Positions 16,656-25,289 are shown, numbered from the stretch's first letter. The stretch: DNA of 33,534 bases from Bacteriovorax sp. (GCA_014378525.1 JACMNL010000086.1:1-33534); one strand, 5' to 3'. Numbers and translations are program-made. Notes: a model not told the origin generated them from the letters alone.

Positions 16656-17999
16656 TCAAGAACGAGCTTGATAATCTAGTGCTCTTTTTTGAATTTTCTT
16701 CAGGAATTGTGACAATTTCTCCTCTACAACGCGGTTTTTATCCGACTTTGCCTGAGGTGAAGCTTTGATCTCGGGAGATGCCTTTGGTGCGGCCACTTTT
16801 TGTGCAGGTTTTTTATCTGGAACAGGTTCAACTTCGACATGTTTTATTTGCTGATCGAAGATACTCATTAAATTTTTACGGCCATCTTCTTCTGAAACAT
16901 CCTGAAGAATTTCCAGATGAAGCTTCGGCTGTGATGATGATTGTTCTACAAAATCATTTTCTTCTTCATCTTTAACTGCATATTGATCATTTTCATGTCC
17001 CATAAGCATTTTGATTTCAGAAATTTTCTTGATTGTTTTTTCATCGTGAGGATTGAGAATTAAAATTTTCTCTAAAACTTCCAGTGCTTTTTCGATATGG
17101 CCCTGACCGCAATATAAATCTACAAGTGTATGTGTGACTAACGGAGCTTCGTTTACGATGCTATCCATTGTCTGGATTTCATCATCAATTTCTTCGTCTT
17201 CACTGAAATCCAGTGCAACATATGGCTGGATAACATGTTCCTGCTTTTCTATTTTAAATTCCTGCACTGGAGCCTTTGTTACTTCAACAATTTCCTGTGC
17301 TGGTTTTTTTTCATTTAAATCGAGTGGGACATCACCTTTTTTCAGATTCCAGAATTCGTAGGGATCTTCTGATTTAACATGTTTTTGATCGCGGCTTAAA
17401 TCTAGCGCCATCCAGTCATCAAAATCCGCAGTGCTTGAATTTGGGCGATTTTCCAGTCTGTCGATATCAAATAATTGAGGATTGCCGGTCTCTGCTCTTT
17501 TTTCATTTCTGTAATCAGATTTAAATTCTGATTCAGGAATATAAATCGGTTGATGAACAGGTTTGTACTGCTCTTCAATTGATCTCTCTAATGTTGAAAC
17601 GTGAAGGGCCACTTCTTTATCTCTTGGATTAATGAACAAAAGGTACTTGTATGTATCAAGTGCTTCTTCTTTGTATCCAAGTTCGATGCAGATGTCTGCG
17701 AATAGTTTTTGTAATCTGATGTTATCGCGGCTTGTTTCAACCAGTGGTCTTAGTGTTGAGTATGCGAGAGTGAATTGTTTTAAATCGAAATAACAGAAGG
17801 ACAGGCCAAGGTATCCCATGACGTAAGTTGGATGAAAGCGGATTCCCTGCGAAAGAATCTCCATCGCTTTATCAGTCATACCTAATTTTCTATATGTCTC
17901 CGCCAAAGGCGCAAACACTCTCGAGCGTGGATTTTTTTCAAAATCCGCCTGATACTTTAGAAAGAGTGGCGATAGGAGCTGTATTTTATCTTTGCTCAT
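16656..17999 (-). CDS. cytosolic TPR protein of the pilQ operon
   Basis: A 447-residue protein without signal peptide. Residues 1-140 hold three or four TPR units (FAPLAETYRKLGMTDKAMEILSQ; VMGYLGLSFCYFDLKQFTLAY; LFADICIELGYKEEALDTYKYL). A long acidic, low-complexity middle (about 150-280) follows, then another TPR pair (THTLVDLYCGQGHIEKALEVLEKILILNP) and a Pro/Ala/Lys-rich stretch before a short helical end. This is a scaffold or adaptor architecture; no enzyme motif is seen. It is not a lipoprotein, so it is not an obvious Tgl/PilF-type pilotin. It starts 8 bases after pilQ and precedes aroQ by 12. A role in pilus assembly is suggested by position only. Confidence 0.75.
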   Translation of the reverse strand: MSKDKIQLLSPLFLKYQADFEKNPRSRVFAPLAETYRKLGMTDKAMEILSQGIRFHPTYVMGYLGLSFCYFDLKQFTLAYSTLRPLVETSRDNIRLQKLFADICIELGYKEEALDTYKYLLFINPRDKEVALHVSTLERSIEEQYKPVHQPIYIPESEFKSDYRNEKRAETGNPQLFDIDRLENRPNSSTADFDDWMALDLSRDQKHVKSEDPYEFWNLKKGDVPLDLNEKKPAQEIVEVTKAPVQEFKIEKQEHVIQPYVALDFSEDEEIDDEIQTMDSIVNEAPLVTHTLVDLYCGQGHIEKALEVLEKILILNPHDEKTIKKISEIKMLMGHENDQYAVKDEEENDFVEQSSSQPKLHLEILQDVSEEDGRKNLMSIFDQQIKHVEVEPVPDKKPAQKVAAPKASPEIKASPQAKSDKNRVVEEKLSQFLKKIQKRALDYQARS

Positions 18000-18007
18000 T
18001 TTTTAGG

Positions 18008-19789
18008 TTAGCCTCTATCAACTAAACCAGCTTCTTCTTGGTTAATAATTCTTGGAGTTAAGAAAATAATGAGCTCTTTCTTTTCTGTCTCAGGATTATA
18101 CTGAGTTCTGAAAAGCCATCCCACCAGTGGAATGTCCTGTAAGAACGGTACACCTGAATGGTTTTCACGGTTGACGTAAGTGTAAATACCACCGACAACA
18201 ACTGTCGCACCGTTATCAACCAGAACCTGAGTCTTAACAGTTCTTTTTGTTTCCGGTTTCGGAGTATTTGCCGCAAACTCTGTTCCCAATGAATCTTTTT
18301 GAACGGCAACTTCAAGTGAAATTGATCCATCGTTCGTTACCTGTGGAGTTACTGCAAGAGATAATTTCGCCTGCTGAGGAATCCATTTGTTTGTCGTGTT
18401 TCCGTCAGTAACTGTAGTTTCCAGGTAGTAAAAGTTTTCATCCTGAACAATCTCAGCTTTTACGTTATTCTTTGTAATAACTTTAGGGCTTGAAATAATT
18501 TTTGCTTTTTCTTCAGACTCCATCAGGTTCAAGGTAAAATCCAGGTTTATAAGACGATTGAATCTACCGATTGTTAATCCAAAAACATTTGATGTTGCTG
18601 ATGGTGCCGAGCTGAAAGAAAATGTACCCTGATTGGCCACTTTTCCTGATTTTGTAATCGGGTCATATCCAAACCGCAGACCTTTTTCAAGACCGATTTC
18701 TTTAGTATATCGTTCAGAAACTTCCACAATTTTTGATTCGATTAGAACCTGTGGGGTTTGCGTATCAAGAAGTTCAACGATTTTTTTAACTTTCTCAATT
18801 ACTTCAGCTGTATCTTTTACTATTAAAGAATTTGTTCTCGTATCTCTTGAAATTTTACCGCGTTTTTCCGTTGAATACTCGGCTACAATTTTTTGAAGTT
18901 CTTCAATATTGGCAAAACTTATCGGGAAAACTTTAGTAAGAATCGGCTCCTGCTCAACTGCAGACAGTTTAGCTTTTTTGATGCTTTCCTGTTCTTTCGT
19001 TGCATTCTCTAAAGTATTTACAACAAGAATCATCCCGTTCTTTTTTGCAACGAGTTTATTCATATCTAAAATTGTATCAAGTGCCTGATCCCAGGGAACA
19101 TCTACAAGACTCAATGAAATTGCGTTCATTTTCTTAACATCTTCAGCAACAATAATATTGAATCCTGATGTTTCTGCCAGAATTTTTAAAATTTCTTCAG
19201 GCTTTACTGTTTTTAAATTCATCGTAATTTTTTTACCGATGTATTTCTTACGGCCAGACATAGTTATGTTATCTAAAATATCTTCGACAGAATCTGATTT
19301 TGGAATATTCAAACGTGCAGCTTCTTCTGCTGAAATGTCTGAAATCTTTTCTTTGAACGTCTGTCCTTCTTCAGCTTTCTTCTGTGAGAAAACTCCGAAT
19401 CGATTTTCAATCTGCAGGACTACCCTATTTTGTTTTCTAACAAGAACTGAGCGAACGTTATCTCTTAGCTGGATGGCAATTCTGATATCTTTATCTGACT
19501 TTGGTTTTTTATATGCCTTAACAAAAACTACTCCACCGGAAAATTCTGATGTATCGAATGCTCGCATAACTCTGTCTGTTGCAGATACGTCACTAAGGTC
19601 TACAATAATTTGTTTATCTTCTTTAACTTGAAATTTACTTGCTTGTACATCGTTGCTGTCGAAGATAAATTCAAGCTCACTCACTTCACCTTTTTGAGCG
19701 AAGTTGATAGCTTTCATTTCCATCGCGCTAACTTGCGTTGAAGGAATGATTAGAAAAAATAAAACACTAAGAAAAAATCCTTTCTTCAT
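18008..19789 (-). CDS. pilQ: type IV pilus secretin PilQ
   Basis: A 593-residue outer-membrane secretin forming the exit channel of the pilus. After a signal peptide (MKKGFFLSVLFFLIIPSTQVSA) comes one AMIN domain (about 25-120), an STN/N0 and N1 region (VKPEEILKILAETSGFNIIVAEDVKKMNAISLSLVDVPWDQAL, NSLIVKD), and the secretin barrel with VLIESKIVEVSERY and the signature VPFLQDIPLVGWLFRT ... ELIIFLTPRI. With a single AMIN domain it is short for PilQ. I chose the ATG at 19789: an AAGGA site lies eight bases upstream, while an ATG at 19798 would overlap that site. An extended -10 promoter lies in the gap before it. It heads the pilQ-TPR-aroQ-efp run. Confidence 0.95.
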   Translation of the reverse strand: MKKGFFLSVLFFLIIPSTQVSAMEMKAINFAQKGEVSELEFIFDSNDVQASKFQVKEDKQIIVDLSDVSATDRVMRAFDTSEFSGGVVFVKAYKKPKSDKDIRIAIQLRDNVRSVLVRKQNRVVLQIENRFGVFSQKKAEEGQTFKEKISDISAEEAARLNIPKSDSVEDILDNITMSGRKKYIGKKITMNLKTVKPEEILKILAETSGFNIIVAEDVKKMNAISLSLVDVPWDQALDTILDMNKLVAKKNGMILVVNTLENATKEQESIKKAKLSAVEQEPILTKVFPISFANIEELQKIVAEYSTEKRGKISRDTRTNSLIVKDTAEVIEKVKKIVELLDTQTPQVLIESKIVEVSERYTKEIGLEKGLRFGYDPITKSGKVANQGTFSFSSAPSATSNVFGLTIGRFNRLINLDFTLNLMESEEKAKIISSPKVITKNNVKAEIVQDENFYYLETTVTDGNTTNKWIPQQAKLSLAVTPQVTNDGSISLEVAVQKDSLGTEFAANTPKPETKRTVKTQVLVDNGATVVVGGIYTYVNRENHSGVPFLQDIPLVGWLFRTQYNPETEKKELIIFLTPRIINQEEAGLVDRG

Positions 19790-19843
19790 GAAACTCATCC
19801 TTAAGTTACATGTTATATCCTCTAAATCTGAAGACTTAATTTA

Positions 19844-19852
19844 ATTATAGCA
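19844..19852 (-). promoter_or_regulatory. extended -10 promoter in front of pilQ
   Basis: The minus strand has TGCTATAAT (19852-19844), a perfect -10 with the TGn extension. There is no good -35, but a run of ten A lies just upstream (plus-strand T-run 19870-19879). Transcription would start near 19837, about 48 bases before the pilQ ATG, so pilQ and its followers can be expressed apart from pilMNOP. Confidence 0.6.
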
Positions 19853-19903
19853 TTGATTTTAGAAATTAATTTTTTTTTTGATGCGATTATATATCTGACA
19901 GAT

Positions 19904-20413
19904 TTAATCGTTTGATACGGGAATAACTGTTTCCAGATATTCATCCTGATCATAAACGTTGCGTATTTTTTCAACCAGAACAACTCCACCGGGTAAAATC
20001 GCTTTTACCTCAGCTCCGTTTTCTCCAATCTTCATCCCTTCCTTTATATAGTAGGTATTTGTTTCACCATCAGTTCCCAAACCATCTTCTCCTACGACTC
20101 TTGCCATGGCCCGGCGTTCAGGTCCGAGCACGACGCCGATGATTCTAATGGCCTCTATAGGTTTTGATTCAATCGCATTGTTGATGTTAGTATAAATTCC
20201 CAATAATTGGTTTTTAGATTTTGACTGGTTTGCCAGAGTTTTTTTCTTATTGATCCTGCGTTTGAACGGATCTCTCAATTCAAGTGGATTCTTAACATAT
20301 GTCTTACTCTTGAAAAGATTGTAGCTGGCATCTTTTGCAGAATCCTGTGCTCCTGCAGATGTTGAAACGACTACAGTTAAAATAAAAACGAATGTGCTAA
20401 ATAATTTCATCAT
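19904..20413 (-). CDS. pilP: pilus assembly protein PilP
   Basis: A 169-residue periplasmic protein linking the PilN-PilO inner-membrane complex to the PilQ secretin. It has a signal peptide (about 1-22), the conserved LRDPFKRR motif (~46-53) and a small beta domain (IIGVVLGPERRAMARVVGEDG, YYIKEGMKIGENGAEVKAI, GVVLVEKIRN) typical of the PilP HR domain. PilP is usually a lipoprotein, but no cysteine is seen at the signal cleavage region here. The start overlaps the pilO stop as ATGA. The next gene, pilQ, is 114 bases away and has its own promoter. Confidence 0.93.
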   Translation of the reverse strand: MMKLFSTFVFILTVVVSTSAGAQDSAKDASYNLFKSKTYVKNPLELRDPFKRRINKKKTLANQSKSKNQLLGIYTNINNAIESKPIEAIRIIGVVLGPERRAMARVVGEDGLGTDGETNTYYIKEGMKIGENGAEVKAILPGGVVLVEKIRNVYDQDEYLETVIPVSND

Positions 20414-21087
20414 ACACCGTCCTTTTCTTTGGCCGCTGCTTTACGTGGACGGGAAGATTTTTTAGGAGCTGTCTTGGCATCATCATCAAACTTTTTCTGA
20501 ATTTCATCAATTCCCCGGTCTTCTTTATAATTCGGGTTGAACCTGTAAGCCTCAAGCATAAACTCACCTTCAATAACCTGGAACTTACCACGTTGAGGTG
20601 CATCCGATTTCTGGAATAGTGATTCACCAATATTCAGGATTCTTTTGTTTTCACCAATTTTTTCAAACATAATCAGGAACTGCAGGAAAGTCGCCTTTGC
20701 CTTCAGTTTATATCTGCGGGCAATATAGAATCCACGGACCGAATCTAAATCAGGAGCGATGCTCAATTCCTTTATATTTACATCATCCGCCATTTTTCTT
20801 AATAAATTAATGTTATCACTATCGGAAATTTCACTCGGAAGAAGCTGCTGCATTTTTTCAATTTCTTTTGCAACTCTTTCAATTTTCTCTTTTTCTTCTT
20901 TAATATTTTTGTAATAGTTCGCAATTTCTCTTTGAGTTTTTTTATTTTTAGTTAAAAGTTTCTTTTGCTCTTCAACACCTGAGTCGACAGTTTTTAATTC
21001 TGTATCTGCTTTGTCATATGCCTGCCAAAAGTTAAATAATGCGAATGCAATAATGATCCAGTGTAAATTTTTAAATAATTTAGCCAT
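20410..21087 (-). CDS. pilO: pilus assembly protein PilO
   Basis: A 225-residue bitopic inner-membrane protein. It has a short cytosolic start, one membrane helix (about 8-24), a coiled coil (about 28-85, rich in Glu/Lys heptads) and a ferredoxin-like periplasmic domain (LSIAPDLDSVRGFYIARRYKLKAKATFLQFLIMFEKI). It dimerises with PilN and binds PilP. The last ~30 residues are an unusual Lys/Arg/Ala-rich tail (KKSSRPRKAAAKEKDG) beyond the folded domain. It begins 4 bases after pilN and overlaps pilP by four bases. Confidence 0.93.
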   Translation of the reverse strand: MAKLFKNLHWIIIAFALFNFWQAYDKADTELKTVDSGVEEQKKLLTKNKKTQREIANYYKNIKEEKEKIERVAKEIEKMQQLLPSEISDSDNINLLRKMADDVNIKELSIAPDLDSVRGFYIARRYKLKAKATFLQFLIMFEKIGENKRILNIGESLFQKSDAPQRGKFQVIEGEFMLEAYRFNPNYKEDRGIDEIQKKFDDDAKTAPKKSSRPRKAAAKEKDGV

Positions 21088-21091
21088 AAGG

Positions 21092-21706
21092 TTATTTAGA
21101 CCTCATGTCGTAGTTAGTAATCTTACCTCTCAACTCAAATTTTTCAAAGCTGGTAGGAATACCATCAAGATTTTCTTTTTTATTTTCCTGCTTTGCCGGA
21201 GTAATACTTCCACTAAAATAAGGAGAATCATTGATCGTCGTGATGAACTCACCAATAGCTCTTGGAGAATATGATCCACCATTAATCTGGATTTCGTTTT
21301 TATCGTTGATAGTCATGACATCAAACCATAAATCTTCAGGAATGCTTCTTGCGATTTTTTCCAGAATCTTTTTAGGATTTGTTCTGTTTTTCAGAATCTC
21401 ATCAACCTGAGTTGACCTACTTTGCAATTTACTTACCTGGAGTTTATAAGCATCAACTAGAGCTTTAATGTTAGAATCTTTATTGATCTCACCACGTAAT
21501 TTATTATTTTGTGCTGTTATTTGTTGAAGGGATGCATTTGAATTCGCTGTTTTTTCATTAAACATCTGTCCAACAACGAAATCCGGCATGTAGTATATTA
21601 CGAGAGCAACTGCCAGCATCTTGAAATTGAGCGTGTTAAAATCCACTCCTAAAACAGTAGGAAGTACTAACGGCTGCTTTTTCTCGAGGAGGTTAAGTTC
21701 AATCAT
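21092..21706 (-). CDS. pilN: pilus assembly protein PilN
   Basis: A 204-residue bitopic inner-membrane protein. The cytosolic start MIELNLLEKKQ is the counterpart of the conserved INLLP-type peptide that docks into PilM. A membrane segment (about 27-47), a coiled coil and a periplasmic domain (IARSIPEDLWFDVMTINDKNEIQINGGSYSPRAIGEFI) follow. It overlaps pilM by ATGA and precedes pilO by four bases, the standard pilMNOP order. Confidence 0.94.
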   Translation of the reverse strand: MIELNLLEKKQPLVLPTVLGVDFNTLNFKMLAVALVIYYMPDFVVGQMFNEKTANSNASLQQITAQNNKLRGEINKDSNIKALVDAYKLQVSKLQSRSTQVDEILKNRTNPKKILEKIARSIPEDLWFDVMTINDKNEIQINGGSYSPRAIGEFITTINDSPYFSGSITPAKQENKKENLDGIPTSFEKFELRGKITNYDMRSK

Positions 21707-22812
21707 TTCGGAATACTCCTCATCGCAAGTCCGATTGCACAGACTCCTTTGAAGGCAATATCATTAATCATATCTTCAGAAATATTATTCTGGTTATAAG
21801 ACATAGTTGTGAATGGATTTAAAATCTGAACTTCAGTTTCAAATAATTCCTGAAGGGCTTCCGGCAAACCTGGAATCAATGAACTTCCTCCGGTAAGAAC
21901 ACATCCGTCGAATGCTTCTTCAGAAGTCGAATTAACCCAGAAATCCACGGTCTTTTTTAGTTCTGCAAAAAACGTATCCAGTACCTGATTAATTAAGTCT
22001 ACAATTTCTTCAGGGATATTTCCGCTTCCGTCACCAGAAATTTTTAAACTTTCTGCTTCAGCATAATTAACACCCATTTGTCTTTGAATTTCTTCAGTAA
22101 TTGTAAGTCCGCCGATGTTGATCTCTTTAAAGAAAACCATGACTCCGCTTTTATAAATCATGAATTGGGTTTTCTGTGCACCAAGATCCATGAGGATCCA
22201 TGTTTTACCTTTTGCGGAAACTTCAGCTCCCATAACAGTTTCAAAAACGTTAAGTGTTGCTGCTGCATTCAAGTCGACGATTTTTACTTTTAGATTTGAT
22301 CTTTCAACCAAATCTCTGAAAGACTCAAGAACTGTTTTTTTAACAGCACCAATAATAACATCTACCCCACCACCTTGATTTTCACCAACGACGGAAAAAG
22401 AAATGTTACCTTCATCAATGGGAAATGGAAGATACTGTTCAGTTTCCCAGGTCACTTGATCTTCAATCTCTTCGTTTGTTCCACCGGCAAGCTGAAGTCT
22501 TTTAATAAGTGTATTGGGCCCGGAAACACCAATACACGCAAATTTATTCCCGGAATTTAATTCTTTGATACCTTCTTGCAAGGCCTGAAGTATTTCATCT
22601 TCTTTCTGAATTTCATCTTCAATGATCGTTCCTTCCGGAAGAGCAACTGTAGCATAACGATTAATTTTAAAATTTCCGTCAGATACCTGAATGACTTCTG
22701 CTAATTTAATTGCAGAGAGACCGATATCGATTCCGATAACACCCTTTGGCCCGACATAAAACATGTCGCCAATTTTATCTTTAATGCCATCGATTATATC
22801 TTTTGGATCCAA
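21703..22812 (-). CDS. pilM: pilus assembly protein PilM, actin-like ATPase
   Basis: A 369-residue cytosolic protein of the actin/FtsA fold that binds the PilN N-terminal peptide and connects the motor level to the alignment complex. It has the phosphate-1 motif GVIGIDIGLSAIKLAEV (~24-40), TWILMDLGAQKTQFMIYKSG as the second phosphate loop, and the adenosine motif GCVLTGGSSLIPGLPEAL. The start is taken as TTG at 22812, close behind a TAGGG; the next in-frame Met is well inside. A promoter with a perfect -10 lies 35-60 bases upstream. It leads pilM-N-O-P, all overlapping or nearly so. Confidence 0.95.
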   Translation of the reverse strand: MDPKDIIDGIKDKIGDMFYVGPKGVIGIDIGLSAIKLAEVIQVSDGNFKINRYATVALPEGTIIEDEIQKEDEILQALQEGIKELNSGNKFACIGVSGPNTLIKRLQLAGGTNEEIEDQVTWETEQYLPFPIDEGNISFSVVGENQGGGVDVIIGAVKKTVLESFRDLVERSNLKVKIVDLNAAATLNVFETVMGAEVSAKGKTWILMDLGAQKTQFMIYKSGVMVFFKEINIGGLTITEEIQRQMGVNYAEAESLKISGDGSGNIPEEIVDLINQVLDTFFAELKKTVDFWVNSTSEEAFDGCVLTGGSSLIPGLPEALQELFETEVQILNPFTTMSYNQNNISEDMINDIAFKGVCAIGLAMRSIPK

Positions 22813-22845
22813 TGCCCTACGCCTTAAAAATTAATTATTAATGAT

Positions 22846-22875
22846 ATTATACATTTAATAAATAACTTCGATCAA
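22846..22875 (-). promoter_or_regulatory. promoter of pilMNOP
   Basis: Minus-strand TTGATC (22875-22870, overlapping the pilD stop) and a perfect TATAAT (22851-22846) are separated by 18 bases. Transcription would start near 22839, about 27 bases before the pilM TTG. Confidence 0.55.
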
Positions 22876-23642
22876 GGAATATATGACATTAGATGTTTGA
22901 ACCAATCATCAGCGAAAATTTGAAAGGCACCAACGATAATAATAAACGGGCCAAATGGTATAGGATTCTCTCTTTTGATAACTTTCGTCGCAATCAAAGT
23001 AATTCCTACGACTGCTCCAAGGAAACAACTTAGAAAAAGGTTCTGCATAATTCCTATAGGACCAAGATAGAGCCCCATAGCTCCGTAAAGTTTAATATCT
23101 CCTCCACCAAGGCCGACTTGTCCTTTCAATAAATAGAAAATCCAGCTTACTAAAAGTGGAAATCCCAATCCCAGAGCACCACCGATCAACCAATGAGTCC
23201 ATGGAGTCGTCATCACACCAACCAGTAAAAAAATTCCGGCCAGGTAGATATTAATTGAATCAGGAAGAATCTGATGTTTTAGATCAACTACAAAATGAAC
23301 AAGAAATGCGCAGAAAACACTGAAAAAGAAAAAGAAGTTAAACAAGCTCGCCGGTTCCAGATCTCTTGGTGCAATAACAAGTGCAAAAGCACCACAAAGT
23401 ATTTCCACGGCCGGATACTGCCAGGAAATTTTCGTTCCACAACCTGAACATTTTCCCCGAAGAAATATATAACTTAGAACCGGGATATTTTCATACCATG
23501 TAATGACTTTTTTACACTCTGTACATGATGACCTTGGAAATGCGATATTAATTCCACGAGGAAGACGATAGATTAGTGCGTTCAGAAAACTTCCGACAAT
23601 CATTCCAAACAATGTTGAAAAAATTAATAAAATATTTTGCAA
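22872..23642 (-). CDS. pilD: prepilin peptidase / N-methyltransferase PilD
   Basis: A 256-residue polytopic inner-membrane aspartic protease that cuts prepilin leaders after Gly and methylates the new N-terminal Phe. The cytosolic zinc loop has two CxxC pairs (Cys40/43, Cys65/68), so the methyltransferase half is present. The catalytic aspartates are Asp120 in DLKHQILPD and Asp182 in GLGGGDIKL. Both pilins in this window have the matching Gly-Phe site. The start is TTG at 23642, two bases after the stop of the ABC permease; it gives the expected first membrane helix, with no better alternative. Confidence 0.95.
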   Translation of the reverse strand: MQNILLIFSTLFGMIVGSFLNALIYRLPRGINIAFPRSSCTECKKVITWYENIPVLSYIFLRGKCSGCGTKISWQYPAVEILCGAFALVIAPRDLEPASLFNFFFFFSVFCAFLVHFVVDLKHQILPDSINIYLAGIFLLVGVMTTPWTHWLIGGALGLGFPLLVSWIFYLLKGQVGLGGGDIKLYGAMGLYLGPIGIMQNLFLSCFLGAVVGITLIATKVIKRENPIPFGPFIIIVGAFQIFADDWFKHLMSYIP

Positions 23643-23644
23643 AA

Positions 23645-24412
23645 TTAATCCAGGTTTTTGTGCTTAAAAATTAAATTAACCAGAACCAACAAAGCAATCA
23701 GATAGAGGTAGATATAAAGCTGAGTCGCAAGAAGGTAGTCCCAGGAAATATCCTGCTGATAAAGCAAAAAATCTTTAAGGTTCAGGCGATAAAAATTAGG
23801 AATGATGAAAAAGCTGATATTTAAAACAGTTTTAAGTACAATTGAAACTTTCATTAAAAATGATTTTGCAGTTTCATTGAGGGCGTGACCAACAATAAAA
23901 ATACCAATGGTGTAAACAACGGAAAGTGTTGTATTTGTAAGTAGTGAGAAAAAAACTGCAAAAATTAAAACAGTAAATGCTTCAAGAAAAGAAAAATACA
24001 ATGTCCACCAGAATAGATTTTGAACAACACCTCCATTTTTTACAAACAGAAGAATGCTGATTAACCCAAGGACTAATGAGTTTAGTAATAAAACTGATGA
24101 GAGGCCAAGGATTTTACCCATTAAAAAAGAAGCGCGAGAGATCGGTCTTGAAAGAATCATATAAAGAGTTTTTTGTTCGATTTCTTTATTCAATAAAGTG
24201 GCACCGATAAAGATGGCAATGATCAGATTGGAAATTGACATAATTCCAAGTCCGACATCAAGTGAAATTTTTGCAGATGCTCCATAGGTAAATTCTGAAG
24301 CAACCAGGGTTACTGCTACCAGACCGAAGGCCAGAAAAATTAAACTTACCATCAGACGGCTTCGATAGACTTCGAGAAACGTAAATTTCGTTACAGTAAG
24401 AATGTTTTTCAT
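23645..24412 (-). CDS. pilI: ABC-2 type permease of the pilus locus (pilI position)
   Basis: A 255-residue membrane protein with about six hydrophobic segments, of the ABC-2 permease type (start helix, MILSRPISRASFLMGKILGLSSVLLLNSLV, paired helices after). The motif LYMILSRPISRASFLMGK is typical of NatB/ABC-2 permeases. It overlaps the ATPase gene by ATGA and is followed by pilD after two bases. In Myxococcus xanthus an ABC transporter (PilH with PilI) between pilA and pilD is required for pilus formation; the symbol rests on this synteny. The substrate is unknown. Confidence 0.82.
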   Translation of the reverse strand: MKNILTVTKFTFLEVYRSRLMVSLIFLAFGLVAVTLVASEFTYGASAKISLDVGLGIMSISNLIIAIFIGATLLNKEIEQKTLYMILSRPISRASFLMGKILGLSSVLLLNSLVLGLISILLFVKNGGVVQNLFWWTLYFSFLEAFTVLIFAVFFSLLTNTTLSVVYTIGIFIVGHALNETAKSFLMKVSIVLKTVLNISFFIIPNFYRLNLKDFLLYQQDISWDYLLATQLYIYLYLIALLVLVNLIFKHKNLD

Positions 24413-25269
24413 CGTTTAATCTTGTAGATAATTTCTTCCAATGTAGGTTTTTCTTTCTCAAGCTCTAAAAGATTTATATTTTGAGATATCAAATTTGATA
24501 GCATCTGGTTCTTATTACTTTCACTGAAACGTAATGATTCTATCTGATCACCTTTTGAATAACGGGCCACATACTGGTCATTACTATGTTTCAAAATCAG
24601 GCTATCAATACTTCCTTCATAGATAAGTTTTCCTTTTTCTATGAAAACAACCTTATTACAAATTTCTTCAACATCCGAAACAATATGACTACTGAAAAAA
24701 ATTGTTGTTCCTTCTGTGTTTAATTCTTTCATGATGCTTTTAAATTCTTTTCTTCCTATGGGATCCAGTCCGGATAATGGTTCATCAAGAACAAGAAACT
24801 GAGGCCTGTGCATAAGTGCACTGATGAATCCAAGTCTCTGCTGCATCCCTTTTGAATATCCTTTAATCTGCCGATCAAGGGCATAATCAATTTGAATTTT
24901 TTCTGACCATTTTTTTATAAGATCATTCAGTTCATTTTTTGAAGTGGAGTGAAGACTTCCAACATAATTTAAGAATTCACGGCCGGTTAAATGTTGATAG
25001 AGATAGGCTCTCTCCGGCAGATATCCAATATTACCTTTAGCTGCAAGTTGATCAGCACCAAGATTATGATCAAATTTTACTTCGCCTTTATCCTGTCTGC
25101 TAAAATCCATTAAAATTTTAATCAGCGTAGTTTTTCCTGCACCGTTGGCACCTAAAAAACCTACAAGATCTCCTTGCTGGATCTTAAAAGAAACATCATC
25201 AAGCGCAAGAAAATCTTTCTTCCAAAAATGATTTTGATATTTTTTACTTATGTTAACGAATTCGATCAT
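24409..25269 (-). CDS. pilH: ABC transporter ATPase of the pilus locus (pilH position)
   Basis: A 286-residue ABC ATPase. It has Walker A GANGAGKTT (40-48), the GYLPE Q-loop region (~82-86), signature YSKGMQQR (~138-145), Walker B FLVLDEP (~158-164), the SGLDP D-loop and switch His in FFSSH. The ~70-residue C-terminal extension is typical of ATPases that pair with ABC-2 permeases. The ATG at 25269 has no visible ribosome site and lies only 20 bases from the divergent TPR gene. It is the first gene of the pilH-pilI-pilD run. The symbol follows the M. xanthus gene order; role in pilus export or assembly is known there, not shown here. Confidence 0.85.
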   Translation of the reverse strand: MIEFVNISKKYQNHFWKKDFLALDDVSFKIQQGDLVGFLGANGAGKTTLIKILMDFSRQDKGEVKFDHNLGADQLAAKGNIGYLPERAYLYQHLTGREFLNYVGSLHSTSKNELNDLIKKWSEKIQIDYALDRQIKGYSKGMQQRLGFISALMHRPQFLVLDEPLSGLDPIGRKEFKSIMKELNTEGTTIFFSSHIVSDVEEICNKVVFIEKGKLIYEGSIDSLILKHSNDQYVARYSKGDQIESLRFSESNKNQMLSNLISQNINLLELEKEKPTLEEIIYKIKR

Positions 25270-25289
25270 ATGATATAGTATAGTTTGGT
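25270..25289. promoter_or_regulatory. 20-bp divergent promoter region, probably giving leaderless transcripts
   Basis: The whole spacer between pilH (minus) and the TPR gene (plus) is 20 bp and very AT-rich. Plus strand: TATAGT at 25274-25279 and 25279-25284. Minus strand: TATACT at 25282-25277. Normal -10 to start distances from these boxes put the RNA start at or within a base or two of each ATG. Neither gene has a Shine-Dalgarno. The -35 boxes would lie inside the coding regions and are weak. Confidence 0.45.

Noticed and set aside
19158..19631. A 157-codon open frame on the plus strand inside pilQ
   Set aside because: It overlaps the conserved N-domains of PilQ in antisense and has no motif or ribosome site.
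19790..19798. Upstream ATG for pilQ
   Set aside because: It overlaps the AAGGA ribosome site; the ATG at 19789 has proper spacing and gives a standard signal peptide.
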